This document shows positions 26,180 through 33,070 of a DNA stretch of 36,792 nucleotides, in pieces. The DNA comes from Pseudomonadota bacterium. GTDB lineage: Bacteria; Myxococcota_A; UBA9042; GCA-2863065. The notes beneath the pieces were generated by a model. It saw only the letters and a list, made by a program, of their open reading frames with translations, searched no databases and was not told the DNA's origin. The stretch is from positions 1 to 36,792 of the forward strand of contig SXOX01000041.1 of assembly GCA_005776585.1 (NCBI GenBank). Direction: 5' to 3'. A program made the translations under genes and the position numbers. Positions within the stretch are counted from its first letter, which is position 1. Each line of letters opens with the position of its first letter.

Positions 26180-26635
26180 TCAACCGGGGCTTCCGGCCTC
26201 GACCGGGTCAAACACCGCGAGCGATTCCCTCCTCGCCGCGTCGATGAGCCGCACGTCGGAGCATGCAAAGGTCACTGCGAGCCCCTCGACCGACAGCAGG
26301 AGCGCGCTCGCTAAGTGGATCGCGTCGGCGCCTCGCAGTGCATGTGCGCCGCAGAGCGCCGGGATGCGAGCCAGGACTGCCCGACTCATGGGCACGCGGG
26401 CCATCTTCAACCAGTCGCGCTCAAAGGCTCGCACGACGCGGTCGCACTCGTCGTGCGAAACCGCCGGATGCCGCGCGTGTCGCGCGACCGTGGCGTGCGC
26501 CTCGGCATAGGCCAGCACTGACGTTGCAAGCCGCTGACCCCGGGCGCGTGCGTGCATCGAAGCGCTCCCGAGCTCGGTCAGGTAGAGCTTCACGAGTGCG
26601 CTGGTATCTACGTACACCTCGTGCCCGGTCGTCAT
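26180..26635 (-). CDS. PIN-domain toxin (VapC family)
   Basis: 151 residues. The PIN fold acidic residues are in place: VYVDTSALVKLY (Asp10), an ACSDVRLIDAA segment near the end, and LRGADAIHLASA in between. VapC toxins are Mg-dependent RNases that cut tRNA or rRNA. ATG 26635 overlaps the stop of the antitoxin gene (ATGA), the normal vapBC order. The antitoxin is of the Phd type. Confidence 0.9.
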   Translation of the reverse strand: MTTGHEVYVDTSALVKLYLTELGSASMHARARGQRLATSVLAYAEAHATVARHARHPAVSHDECDRVVRAFERDWLKMARVPMSRAVLARIPALCGAHALRGADAIHLASALLLSVEGLAVTFACSDVRLIDAARRESLAVFDPVEAGSPG

Positions 26636-26919
26636 CGCCGATCCGCGGCAACCATGTCGGACGCGAGCAGGTCGCCACGCGTCGTGACCTGGGGGTCAGG
26701 CGGCTCCAAGTCGCCCTCGGCTTCGGGGAGCAGCACGAGCCCCTGCGCGGCGAGACGAGCGATGATCTCGTCCGCCGTCCGGTCCGTCGACGGCGACATT
26801 GGCACTAGCCGCGCGACCGGCTGTCCGTCGCGGAGCACGACGACGTGTTCGCCGTGCTCCGCGCGCCCGATGTACTCGGAGAGGCGATCTTTCAAGTTGC
26901 GTACGTTGACCGTGACCAT
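26632..26919 (-). CDS. Phd/YefM-type antitoxin (VapB role)
   Basis: 95 residues. The N-terminus VTVNVRNLKDRLSEYIGRAEHGEHVVVLRDGQ (read in parts) is the Phd/YefM DNA-binding fold, with an acidic, flexible C-terminal part that would wrap the toxin. ATG 26919 is chosen over an upstream start because the promoter and an operator palindrome lie directly against it: there are only six bases between the -10 box and the start codon. Confidence 0.9.
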   Translation of the reverse strand: MVTVNVRNLKDRLSEYIGRAEHGEHVVVLRDGQPVARLVPMSPSTDRTADEIIARLAAQGLVLLPEAEGDLEPPDPQVTTRGDLLASDMVAADRR

Positions 26920-26955
26920 GCGGCTACGGTAGCCGCAAGAGCCACGGCGCGTCAA
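26920..26955 (-). promoter_or_regulatory. Promoter and operator of the first vapBC pair
   Basis: Minus strand TTGACG (26955-26950), 18 bases, TACCGT (26931-26926), then six bases to ATG 26919, predicting a leaderless mRNA. A 17-bp palindrome GCGGCTAC-G-GTAGCCGC (26920-26936) covers the -10 box and reaches the start codon, the right place for autorepression by the antitoxin-toxin complex. Confidence 0.6.
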
Positions 26956-27076
26956 TCGTGATGAAGGCCCTCCGTACCGTGCGGCCGCAGCACGCCGAGG
27001 ACCGAGAACCTCGCCTGCCCACCGGGCGCGGGTGGTTCAGTGGGTGCGCGATCTGAACACCGGAGCGACGCGATCC

Positions 27077-27105
27077 TTGTCGGCCTCGTCTGCGACCGGT
27101 AGAAG
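27077..27105 (+). promoter_or_regulatory. Possible promoter of the HicB-like gene
   Basis: TTGTCG (27077-27082), 17 bases, TAGAAG (27100-27105), about 33 bases before ATG 27139. The rest of the ~180-base gap from 26956 contains no recognisable gene. Confidence 0.35.
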
Positions 27106-27138
27106 CGGCTTGGGCGGCAAGCGGTCGACGGAGGAACC

Positions 27139-27324
27139 ATGAGTCAGCAGTTCACCGCAGTCATCGAGCAAGACGGCGAGTGGTGGGTCGGCTGGATCGA
27201 GGAGGTGCCTGGCGTCAATTGCCAGGAGGCTTCCAGGGAGGCGCTCCTCGAAACGCTCCGTGTCACGCTCGTCGAGGCGCTCGCGCTTGGTCTCCCGGGA
27301 AATCTGGAGGTGGCGGACTTGTAG
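27139..27324 (+). CDS. HicB-like antitoxin-family protein, orphan
   Basis: 61 residues. The sequence FTAVIEQDGEWWVGWIEEVPGVNC then REALLETLRVTLVEAL is the partial RNase-H-like fold of the HicB antitoxin family (typical text: WWIGWIEELPGVN). GGAGG lies five bases before ATG 27139. There is no HicA-like double-stranded-RNA-binding toxin on either side, and the C-terminal DNA-binding domain found in longer HicB proteins is absent. It stands 49 bases before the broken endonuclease gene. Confidence 0.8.
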   Translation: MSQQFTAVIEQDGEWWVGWIEEVPGVNCQEASREALLETLRVTLVEALALGLPGNLEVADL

Positions 27325-27373
27325 TTCGCCGTCTACTCGTAGGACGGACGAGGTGGTACGCTCCAGGACTGCC

Positions 27374-27868
27374 ATGGCGATGAGATACTGGATCGACGTT
27401 AGCCACCCTGGCCTGGGCACGTTTCAACGCATCACCGGTTCAGACGCCGATGTGGTCCAGCAAAGGGCAGATGCCAAGCTGGCCCAGTGGGCCGAACAGT
27501 GGGAGAGGCAGCAACTCCGCTACCAGCGTGAACGGGCCGTGCAAATGGCCCGGGCGCAGTCGGCCCTTCGGCGGGGCGCACAGGAACGCGCTCGTGACGA
27601 GGCACGTGAGTACCATGCAGCCCGCACGTCCGAAGCTGATGCGCTGACCATTGAGGCGACGAGGCAGGTTGGAGCCATTGAGGGGCTCCTAGCGAGTGCG
27701 CTCGGCGTCGATGTTCGCGTCAACTTCGAGTCGCTCAAGGATCGCGGTCAGTTCGCCGACCCGGCACCACCGCGCCCAAGCATTGACCGGAATCCGCCCG
27801 AACCTGAGCCCTACGACGGAAGCGCGGACCTACCTCCCGAGCCCCAGCCCGAGTATCGCCAGGCCTAG
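27374..27868 (+). pseudogene. N-terminal fragment of an Mrr-type restriction endonuclease
   Basis: 164 codons from ATG 27374: a small N-terminal domain (MRYWIDVSHPGLGTFQRITG), a long charged helix rich in Glu, Arg and Gln (coiled coil, about residues 30-105), and a Pro-rich end (PPEPEPYDG) stopped by TAG at 27866. From memory of the family, full-length homologues have this N-terminal part and the Mrr domain in one chain of about 600 residues. The same frame stays open and coding-like after the TAG (FSTTARARRLAAFVQ ... RHRLARQLWLDQ) until about 28050, where the coding frame shifts by one. So the gene carries at least a nonsense codon and a frameshift. Confidence 0.7.
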
Positions 27869-28071
27869 CCGGCCGAACCGTCACGATGGGCAACCTTCGT
27901 GGAGTTCTTTTCAACGACGGCAAGGGCCAGGCGCCTCGCCGCTTTTGTTCAATCGGCTGACACGATGAAGGCCGAGGACGACGAACGCCATAGGCTCGCG
28001 CGGCAGCTCTGGCTCGACCAACGTGTGCGATCGCCTCCCAGGATTCGATCCGCAATTCGGCCGCCCGCCAG

Positions 28072-29241
28072 GTGTGGTCTGACCAATGCGCCAGGATTGC
28101 GGCCGAGAACGTCCGCCGTCTGGACGCTCACGCGATTGCTTTGGCCGAGTGGCAATCGCGCCGGCGTGAGTTCGACCGCCGACAGGCTGAGTCCAACGCG
28201 GCCGTCGATCGTTTGGCCACCGCCTATCACGAGTGCGCCAAGAAGGCCGTCGAGCAGTATTGCGAACTCGTACTCGGCTCCTCGACCTACCCAGAGTCGT
28301 TTCCCCAGAGCTTCGATTGCGAGTATCTGCCGGCTGCCAAGCTCTTGGTCGTAGACTACCGTTTGCCAATGCTCAATGACATGCCGGCGCTGAAGAGCGC
28401 CAAGTACGTGGCGGCTCGCGACGACATCGTGGAGACCCCGTTGGCAGAAGCAGCACGCAAGAAGCTGCACGAGAGTGCCCTCTACCAGATCGTCATCCGG
28501 ACCTTGCACGAGCTATTCGCGGCGGACGCGGCCGGGGCGGTCGATGCGGTGGCTTGCAACGGGCAACTCGAAGGCATCGATCCGGCGACGGGCAATGTCA
28601 CCCGAGCCTGCGTGCTCTCGGTACAGGTGGCGAAGGCCGACTTTCTGCTCATCAACCTTGCCGCAGTTGACCCGAAGGCGTGCTTTCGTCGCTTGAAGGG
28701 GCGCGGTAGCCCCCAACTCGACCTCACCACGCCGGTGCCCCCCATCGTTGCCATGACGCGCGAGGACGTGCGTTTTGTCGAGGGACGTAACGTCATCACG
28801 ACAGTCACCGAAGGCACCAACCTCGCGGCCATGGACTGGGAGGATTTCGAGCACCTGATTCGCGACCTCTTCGAACGCGAGTTCGCGATTACGGGCGGCG
28901 AGGTGAGGGTGACCCAGGCGAGCCGCGATGGCGGCATCGACGCGGTTGTCTTCGATCCGGACCCGATTCGCGGCGGCAAGTTCGTCATACAGGCCAAGCG
29001 ATACACGAACGTCGTGGGCGTCTCGGCCGTGAGGGATCTGTACGGCGCAATGATTAACGAGGGGGCCGTCAAGGGGATCCTCGTGACGACCTCGACGTTT
29101 GGCGGGGACTCTTACGCCTTCGCCAAGGACAAGCCAATCGGACTCATTGACGGATCGAATCTCCTCCACATGCTCGGCCGCCACGGCATCCGTGGGTACA
29201 TCGACATCGCGTCGGCACGAACGATGACAAGGCCGGGCTGA
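28072..29241 (+). CDS. Mrr-type restriction endonuclease, C-terminal part of a broken gene
   Basis: 389 codons from GTG 28072, though the open frame begins at 27994 and the real N-terminus is in the preceding fragment. A coiled coil (residues 1-60) is followed by a conserved middle domain (YCELVLGSSTYPESFPQSF, KLLVVDYRLP) and the Mrr catalytic domain from about residue 255 (MDWEDFEHLIRDLF). The PD-(D/E)xK motif is intact: GGIDAVVF with Asp290 and IQAKRY with Gln307-x-Lys309. Mrr enzymes cut modified DNA. The nuclease domain could still fold if this piece is translated, but no ribosome site is evident at 28072. Residues on each side of the break resemble one another (RHRLARQLWLDQ and RNSAARQVWSDQ). 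Confidence 0.8.
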   Translation: MWSDQCARIAAENVRRLDAHAIALAEWQSRRREFDRRQAESNAAVDRLATAYHECAKKAVEQYCELVLGSSTYPESFPQSFDCEYLPAAKLLVVDYRLPMLNDMPALKSAKYVAARDDIVETPLAEAARKKLHESALYQIVIRTLHELFAADAAGAVDAVACNGQLEGIDPATGNVTRACVLSVQVAKADFLLINLAAVDPKACFRRLKGRGSPQLDLTTPVPPIVAMTREDVRFVEGRNVITTVTEGTNLAAMDWEDFEHLIRDLFEREFAITGGEVRVTQASRDGGIDAVVFDPDPIRGGKFVIQAKRYTNVVGVSAVRDLYGAMINEGAVKGILVTTSTFGGDSYAFAKDKPIGLIDGSNLLHMLGRHGIRGYIDIASARTMTRPG

Positions 29242-29245
29242 GCCT

Positions 29246-29350
29246 CGCCTGTTCGACCAGGCGTCACCGAGTCCGAGCAAGCCGCATAACTCTCTGAGTT
29301 TGGACACAACACCCGCAGTCGTCCAAGCCTTCGCCTGGGCGACCCAGGCG
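29246..29350. repeat. Two related hairpins after the endonuclease gene
   Basis: CGCCTG-TTCGAC-CAGGCG (29246-29263) and CGCCTGGG-CGA-CCCAGGCG (29332-29350) are perfect stems of 6 and 8 bp with similar flanks (AGCCT before, AGGCGTC after). The first begins 5 bases after the endonuclease stop. Either may end transcription; the similarity suggests a short duplicated element. The rest of the 224-base gap to the next gene holds nothing I can name. Confidence 0.4.
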
Positions 29351-29465
29351 TCCCGCGCGGCAGTCACACGCGCCGCCTGGGCGGCCAAGGGTCGACCCCC
29401 CTGACCGTCGGCATCTTCAGTTACGCGGTCCGGCCGTCACTTTCTCAACCACGAAGAGGAACAGG

Positions 29466-30155
29466 ATGAGCGATACCTACATCGATCTGGATGAAGTCTC
29501 CAAGTACGGCAAGGCGGCGGCCAAGGCCCTGCGGGACCAGGTCAAGGGCCTGATTCCGGCCTACGACGCGGCGATCGACTACAACGCCAACGCCCTCGCG
29601 GCCGCCACGGCCAAAGTCGGCGCCGTCGCGTCGGCCAGCCGGTCCGCGCGCGCCGACGTGAGCATCGGGCTGCCCGAGCGCACGACGGCCCTCGACGCCG
29701 GGCGTGAAGCGCTCGGCCAGTTCTCCAAGCACCTCGACACCCACCCGAAGGGCCAGGTCAACTGCCGCGAGTTCTTCCATGCAGACGGCACCATCGGCGG
29801 CGTGGGCCGAGGCGCCACCGACGTCCTCGGGGCCCTCGACGACATCCTCGAGGCGCTCGCCAATGACGAGACCACGAGCCACATCGAGAACGAGGCGCAC
29901 TGGGTCGCGCGTATCGAGGCAGCCGCGAGCGCCCTCTCGCCGGGCCTGGCGCACGCCGGCACCGCGCGCAGCGACTGGCGCAAGACGACGCCGGAGATCG
30001 AGCGCGCCCGCGCGGCCTGGCTGCACCGATACGCCGTGGCGAAGGACCTGACGCGCTCGGTGCTCCGCGACGTCGGCAAGCTCGGCGTGCTCCCGCTGGT
30101 CTTCCCGGACCTCGCGGTCGTCGAGCGGGCGCCCGATGCGAGCCCCCCGTCCTGA
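29466..30155 (+). CDS. Protein of unknown function, mostly helical
   Basis: 229 residues. I do not recognise a family. It has no signal peptide or membrane segment, and only one Cys (VNCREFF). The N-terminal third is Ala-rich helix (AAAKALRDQVKGLIPAYDAA) and the middle is acidic (DVLGALDDILEALANDETTSHIEN). The region TRSVLRDVGKLGVLPLVFPDL at the end is more hydrophobic. ATG 29466 is preceded by GAGGAACAGG. It lies between the broken endonuclease and the second vapBC pair, so it belongs to the accessory island; its role is open. Confidence 0.65.
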   Translation: MSDTYIDLDEVSKYGKAAAKALRDQVKGLIPAYDAAIDYNANALAAATAKVGAVASASRSARADVSIGLPERTTALDAGREALGQFSKHLDTHPKGQVNCREFFHADGTIGGVGRGATDVLGALDDILEALANDETTSHIENEAHWVARIEAAASALSPGLAHAGTARSDWRKTTPEIERARAAWLHRYAVAKDLTRSVLRDVGKLGVLPLVFPDLAVVERAPDASPPS

Positions 30156-30190
30156 CCGGTAGGATTCGCCGCATCGCGCGCTCGAAGGCT

Positions 30191-30219
30191 TTGACCAGGT
30201 AGCGCCAGGTAGCTACCAT
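30191..30219 (+). promoter_or_regulatory. Promoter and operator of the second vapBC pair
   Basis: TTGACC (30191-30196), 17 bases, TACCAT (30214-30219), then six bases to ATG 30226, again predicting a leaderless mRNA. The spacer contains a 10-bp tandem repeat (CCAGGTAGCG then CCAGGTAGCT, 30195-30214) and the palindrome GGTAGCTACC (30208-30217), together a likely autorepression site one helical turn apart. Confidence 0.6.
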
Positions 30220-30225
30220 GCCCTC

Positions 30226-30519
30226 ATGCGCGCCGTTGGGCTCAAGGTCCTCAAGAACAAGCTGAGCGAATATGTTCGCCTCGCCGAAAACGGCGAAACC
30301 GTACTCATCTCGGATCGCGACCGTGTCGTGGCGGAGCTCGTTCCACCCGCGGCAACGCGCAGCCCCGTGCTCGCGGACGCGCGACTGGCCGATCTGGTTC
30401 GCCGCGGTCTCCTCGTGCCGGCGTTGCGTCCACCGGAGTCCCGATTGCCGGACAGTCCGCCGGTCGCTCCCTTGAGCGCGCTGCTGGACGAGCTCGCCTC
30501 GGATCGCGCAGACCGCTAG
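30226..30519 (+). CDS. Phd/YefM-type antitoxin
   Basis: 97 residues. The N-terminal VGLKVLKNKLSEYVRLAENG and TVLISDRDRVVAELVP are the Phd/YefM fold; the Pro-rich C-terminal half (PESRLPDSPPVAPL) is the usual toxin-binding arm. The stop lies 8 bases before the toxin start. The N-terminal half resembles the other antitoxin at 26632-26919, so the two pairs are related in type but clearly different in sequence. Confidence 0.9.
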   Translation: MRAVGLKVLKNKLSEYVRLAENGETVLISDRDRVVAELVPPAATRSPVLADARLADLVRRGLLVPALRPPESRLPDSPPVAPLSALLDELASDRADR

Positions 30520-30527
30520 CGCCTCCG

Positions 30528-30914
30528 ATGATCTATCTGGACACGTCCGTCGCGTTGGCGGAGCTCCTCTCCGAGACGCGCAAGCCCGCCCCGTCCTTCT
30601 GGTCGCACGCGCTCGTGTCGAGTCGGCTGCTTGAGTACGAGACCTGGACTCGCATCCATGCCCGCGGCCTCGCCGTGTCCCACGGGGAGCCGACCCGCGA
30701 GCTCCTCAGTCGGGTCTCTCTATTGGAGCTGGCTCCGGAGGTGCTGACACGCGCGCTGGAGCCGTTTCCACTGCCGGTGCGCACATTGGACGCCATGCAC
30801 TTGGCCTCCGTCGAATTCCTCCGAGGCCGCGGACAGCAGGTGTCGTTGGCGACGTTCAATGAGCGCATGGTCGAGGCCGCGCGCAGGCTTGGGATTCCAC
30901 TGGCAATCGTGTGA
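30528..30914 (+). CDS. PIN-domain toxin (VapC family)
   Basis: 128 residues, normal length. MIYLDTSVALAELL carries the first acidic residue (Asp5), LEYETW the conserved Glu, VRTLDAMHLAS the next Asp, and LATFNERMVEAA the last position, where Asn replaces the frequent Asp. Expected to be a tRNA- or rRNA-cutting RNase held in check by the upstream antitoxin. It is convergent with the AAA_14 ATPase gene, 90 bases away. Confidence 0.9.
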   Translation: MIYLDTSVALAELLSETRKPAPSFWSHALVSSRLLEYETWTRIHARGLAVSHGEPTRELLSRVSLLELAPEVLTRALEPFPLPVRTLDAMHLASVEFLRGRGQQVSLATFNERMVEAARRLGIPLAIV

Positions 30915-31004
30915 CTCCAGCGCCCGCTTTGCGCCTCGCCGGCGCCCGTTTGACCGCCCTCCTGACGCCACCTCGCCGGGTGATTCCCAAGGCGCAGCCT
31001 CCGA

Positions 31005-32156
31005 CTACGCGAGCGGGTCCAGGTCCAGCAGCACTCGGTGCGCCGAGAGCGCGCGAATGCCGTCGGCCAGCGGGAAGGTGCTCTTCCCGGAGTGCACGAC
31101 ATCGAGGCGCTCGAGCTTCAGCGCCTCCATGGCGGACCGCATCGACGGCGTGACCTTCGGCGCGTCGGTGAGCTTGACCTCGAAGCCGAGGCGGCGACTC
31201 CCGCGCTGGACCAGCAGGTCGAGCTCTGCGCCCGAATGCAGGCCCCAGAACCAGCACTCGTCGCGAGCGGCTCCAAGACGTCCAATCACGGTCTCTAGCG
31301 CGAAGCCCTCCCAAGAGGCCCCCGATCGGGCGTGACCCAAGAGGTCGTGCCGCGTGCGCAAGCCGAGCAGGCGATGGAGAATGCCGGTATCGGTCAGGTA
31401 GACCTTCGGCGAGCGGACGACCCGCTTGCCGACGTTCTCGAACCACGGCTCGAGCCGCCGCACCATGGAGGTGCTCCGAAGCACATCCAGGTGATGTCGC
31501 ACCGTCGCCTCGGAGAGGCCGAGCGCGCGCGAGAACTCCGCGGCGTTCCACGTCCCGGCGTGGTGGTGGGCGAGCATGGTCCAGAACCGGCGCACGACCT
31601 CTGGTGCCAGGCGAAACCCGAGGCTCGGCAGGTCGCGCTCCAGGTACGTCCGGATGAAGTCGCCCCGCCATTGCCAGCTCTCGTCGTCGTTGGTCGCCAG
31701 AATGGAGCGCGGGAAGCCTCCGCGAACCCACAGCGTGTCGAGAGCCTCGGCGCCGATCTCTGCGAGGTCGAAGCCGCCCATCTCGTGGAACGCGATGCGC
31801 CCCGCGAGCGTCTCCGAGGATTGGCGCAACAGCTCCGGCGACGCGCTGCCCAGGACCAGGAAGCGGGCCGGACGGCCTGGGCGGTCCGCCAGGACGCGGA
31901 GTGTGGGGAACAGGTCGGGGCGGCGCTGGATCTCATCGAGGACGACGAGACCCCGCAGCGGCTCCAGCGCCAGCTTGGGCACCGTCAGGCGCGCGAGGTC
32001 CTCCGGATCCTCGAGGTCGAAGATTGTCGCTGAGGGCGCCGCGAGCTCGCGCGCCAGGGTCGACTTGCCGACCTGTCGCGCCCCGAGCAGGGCAACGACC
32101 GGGACCTGCTCCAGGAGCGCGCGGACGTGAGCCAGATGACGAGGGCGAGGCAGCAT
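31005..32156 (-). CDS. AAA_14 / DUF4143 family ATPase
   Basis: 383 residues. Walker A LLGARQVGKSTLA (Gly25-Ser32) and Walker B GLVVLDEIQRRPDLF (Asp74-Glu75) define the AAA_14 half. A winged-helix segment follows (FSRALGLSEATVRHHLDVLRS), then the C-terminal DUF4143 part with GAELDLLV ... LGFEVKLTD, a PD-(D/E)xK nuclease-like signature. These proteins are common accessory genes, sometimes toxin-antitoxin or phage-linked; no biochemical role is settled. ATG 32156. A 9-bp inverted repeat begins 12 bases upstream. Confidence 0.88.
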   Translation of the reverse strand: MLPRPRHLAHVRALLEQVPVVALLGARQVGKSTLARELAAPSATIFDLEDPEDLARLTVPKLALEPLRGLVVLDEIQRRPDLFPTLRVLADRPGRPARFLVLGSASPELLRQSSETLAGRIAFHEMGGFDLAEIGAEALDTLWVRGGFPRSILATNDDESWQWRGDFIRTYLERDLPSLGFRLAPEVVRRFWTMLAHHHAGTWNAAEFSRALGLSEATVRHHLDVLRSTSMVRRLEPWFENVGKRVVRSPKVYLTDTGILHRLLGLRTRHDLLGHARSGASWEGFALETVIGRLGAARDECWFWGLHSGAELDLLVQRGSRRLGFEVKLTDAPKVTPSMRSAMEALKLERLDVVHSGKSTFPLADGIRALSAHRVLLDLDPLA

Positions 32157-32167
32157 TGACGAAGGCT

Positions 32168-32207
32168 ACCACGAAATTCCGCGGGTAGGGTGTTGGATTT
32201 TCGTGGT
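32168..32207 (-). promoter_or_regulatory. Inverted repeat upstream of the AAA_14 gene
   Basis: ACCACGAAA (32168-32176) and TTTCGTGGT (32199-32207) are perfect 9-bp arms separated by 22 bases, the near arm 12 bases before the start codon. The arm spacing (31 bases centre to centre, three helical turns) suits a dimeric repressor, and the protein's own winged helix is a candidate. I see no gene in the remaining part of the 284-base gap (32157-32440). Confidence 0.4.
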
Positions 32208-32440
32208 GACTACCGGTGGGACACGCGCCCGAGATTCTTGGACCCAAGAGTACCTGCGCCATTGGCCTCGAATGCGGTGCGGACCTTCGCTGCGCGTCAC
32301 TTCCCGACCTCGGAGGGCGATGTGACCCGCGTTGCCGTCCGACCTCTCGGCGCGACGTGTAGCTCCAATGACGAGTGCGAGAACATCCGGCGGTGCAAGA
32401 GCGCACTCTGCACCGCTCCGAAGAGAACGTGGGCGTCCGT

Positions 32441-33070
32441 TCAAGCGCTGGGCTTCGGGATATCGACGATGAGGCGGTCGACGAGCTGCTGCGCCATCGC
32501 CTCGAGCCCCGTGGACCCTTCCCACGGGTCGGCTTCGAGGCGGTCGGCGATCGCGTCGGCGATCGCGTTCACGCGCCGCTTCAGGCTCGCGACGTCGCGG
32601 TCACCGTCCGCAAGCGCGCACGGGGTGGAGGAGACTAGGTCGCCGACGAGCGGGGCCAGTGCCGGGCTGATCCCCGACGGGTTCCAGTCGACGATGAGCC
32701 GCGTGTCGTAGCCGGCGAAGCACGCCACACCCGCGTCGCGCATGACGGCGCGAAGCAGCCCGCCGCCATGGCACGCTACTGCATGGACCCAGCGGCCCTT
32801 GAGCGCGTGCGCGTTTTCCGTGTCGACGGCGGCTCCCCGCCCTGACGACGCGAGGGAGCCGTCCGCGGAGCCATGCGTGTAGAACGCGACGCCGACCGCG
32901 CTCGGTAACGCCTTCGCGAGTGCGGACCGGGTGGCGTCCGGGCCGAGTAGCGGGAGCACGCTCGAGGCCCCGCGCGCGACCGTCTGCAGGGCCATCCAGT
33001 GCGAGACCGCGAGAGCGTCGGCCCCGTCCTCACCCGGCACGGCCGTCGGCGCGAAGACCAACCAGCTCAT
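32441..33070 (-). CDS. Putative CHAT/caspase-like (clan CD) cysteine protease
   Basis: 209 residues. Two hydrophobic strands end in the clan CD dyad pattern: GVAFYTHGSADG (His66) and WVHAVACHGGGLL (Cys100). They are followed by RAVMRDAGVACFAGYDTRLIVDW, whose layout (helix, strand, GY) matches the part after the active Cys in CHAT domains. This is pattern recognition; no family match was run. The protein is short for a CHAT protein and lacks TPRs. ATG 33070 overlaps the stop of the ATPase gene (ATGA), so the two are translationally coupled and probably work together. Confidence 0.55.
   Translation of the reverse strand: MSWLVFAPTAVPGEDGADALAVSHWMALQTVARGASSVLPLLGPDATRSALAKALPSAVGVAFYTHGSADGSLASSGRGAAVDTENAHALKGRWVHAVACHGGGLLRAVMRDAGVACFAGYDTRLIVDWNPSGISPALAPLVGDLVSSTPCALADGDRDVASLKRRVNAIADAIADRLEADPWEGSTGLEAMAQQLVDRLIVDIPKPSA

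Noticed and set aside
29290..29405. Short open stretch ending AAWAAKGRPP before the unknown gene
   Set aside because: Its pattern is produced by the hairpin sequences, and it has no start codon or ribosome site.
32190..32640. Plus-strand frame with a Cys-rich stretch (TCSSNDECENIRRCKSALC)
   Set aside because: It looks like a scrap of a myxobacterial secreted repeat, but there is no start context, and the frame runs antisense into the protease-like gene; at most a decayed remnant.
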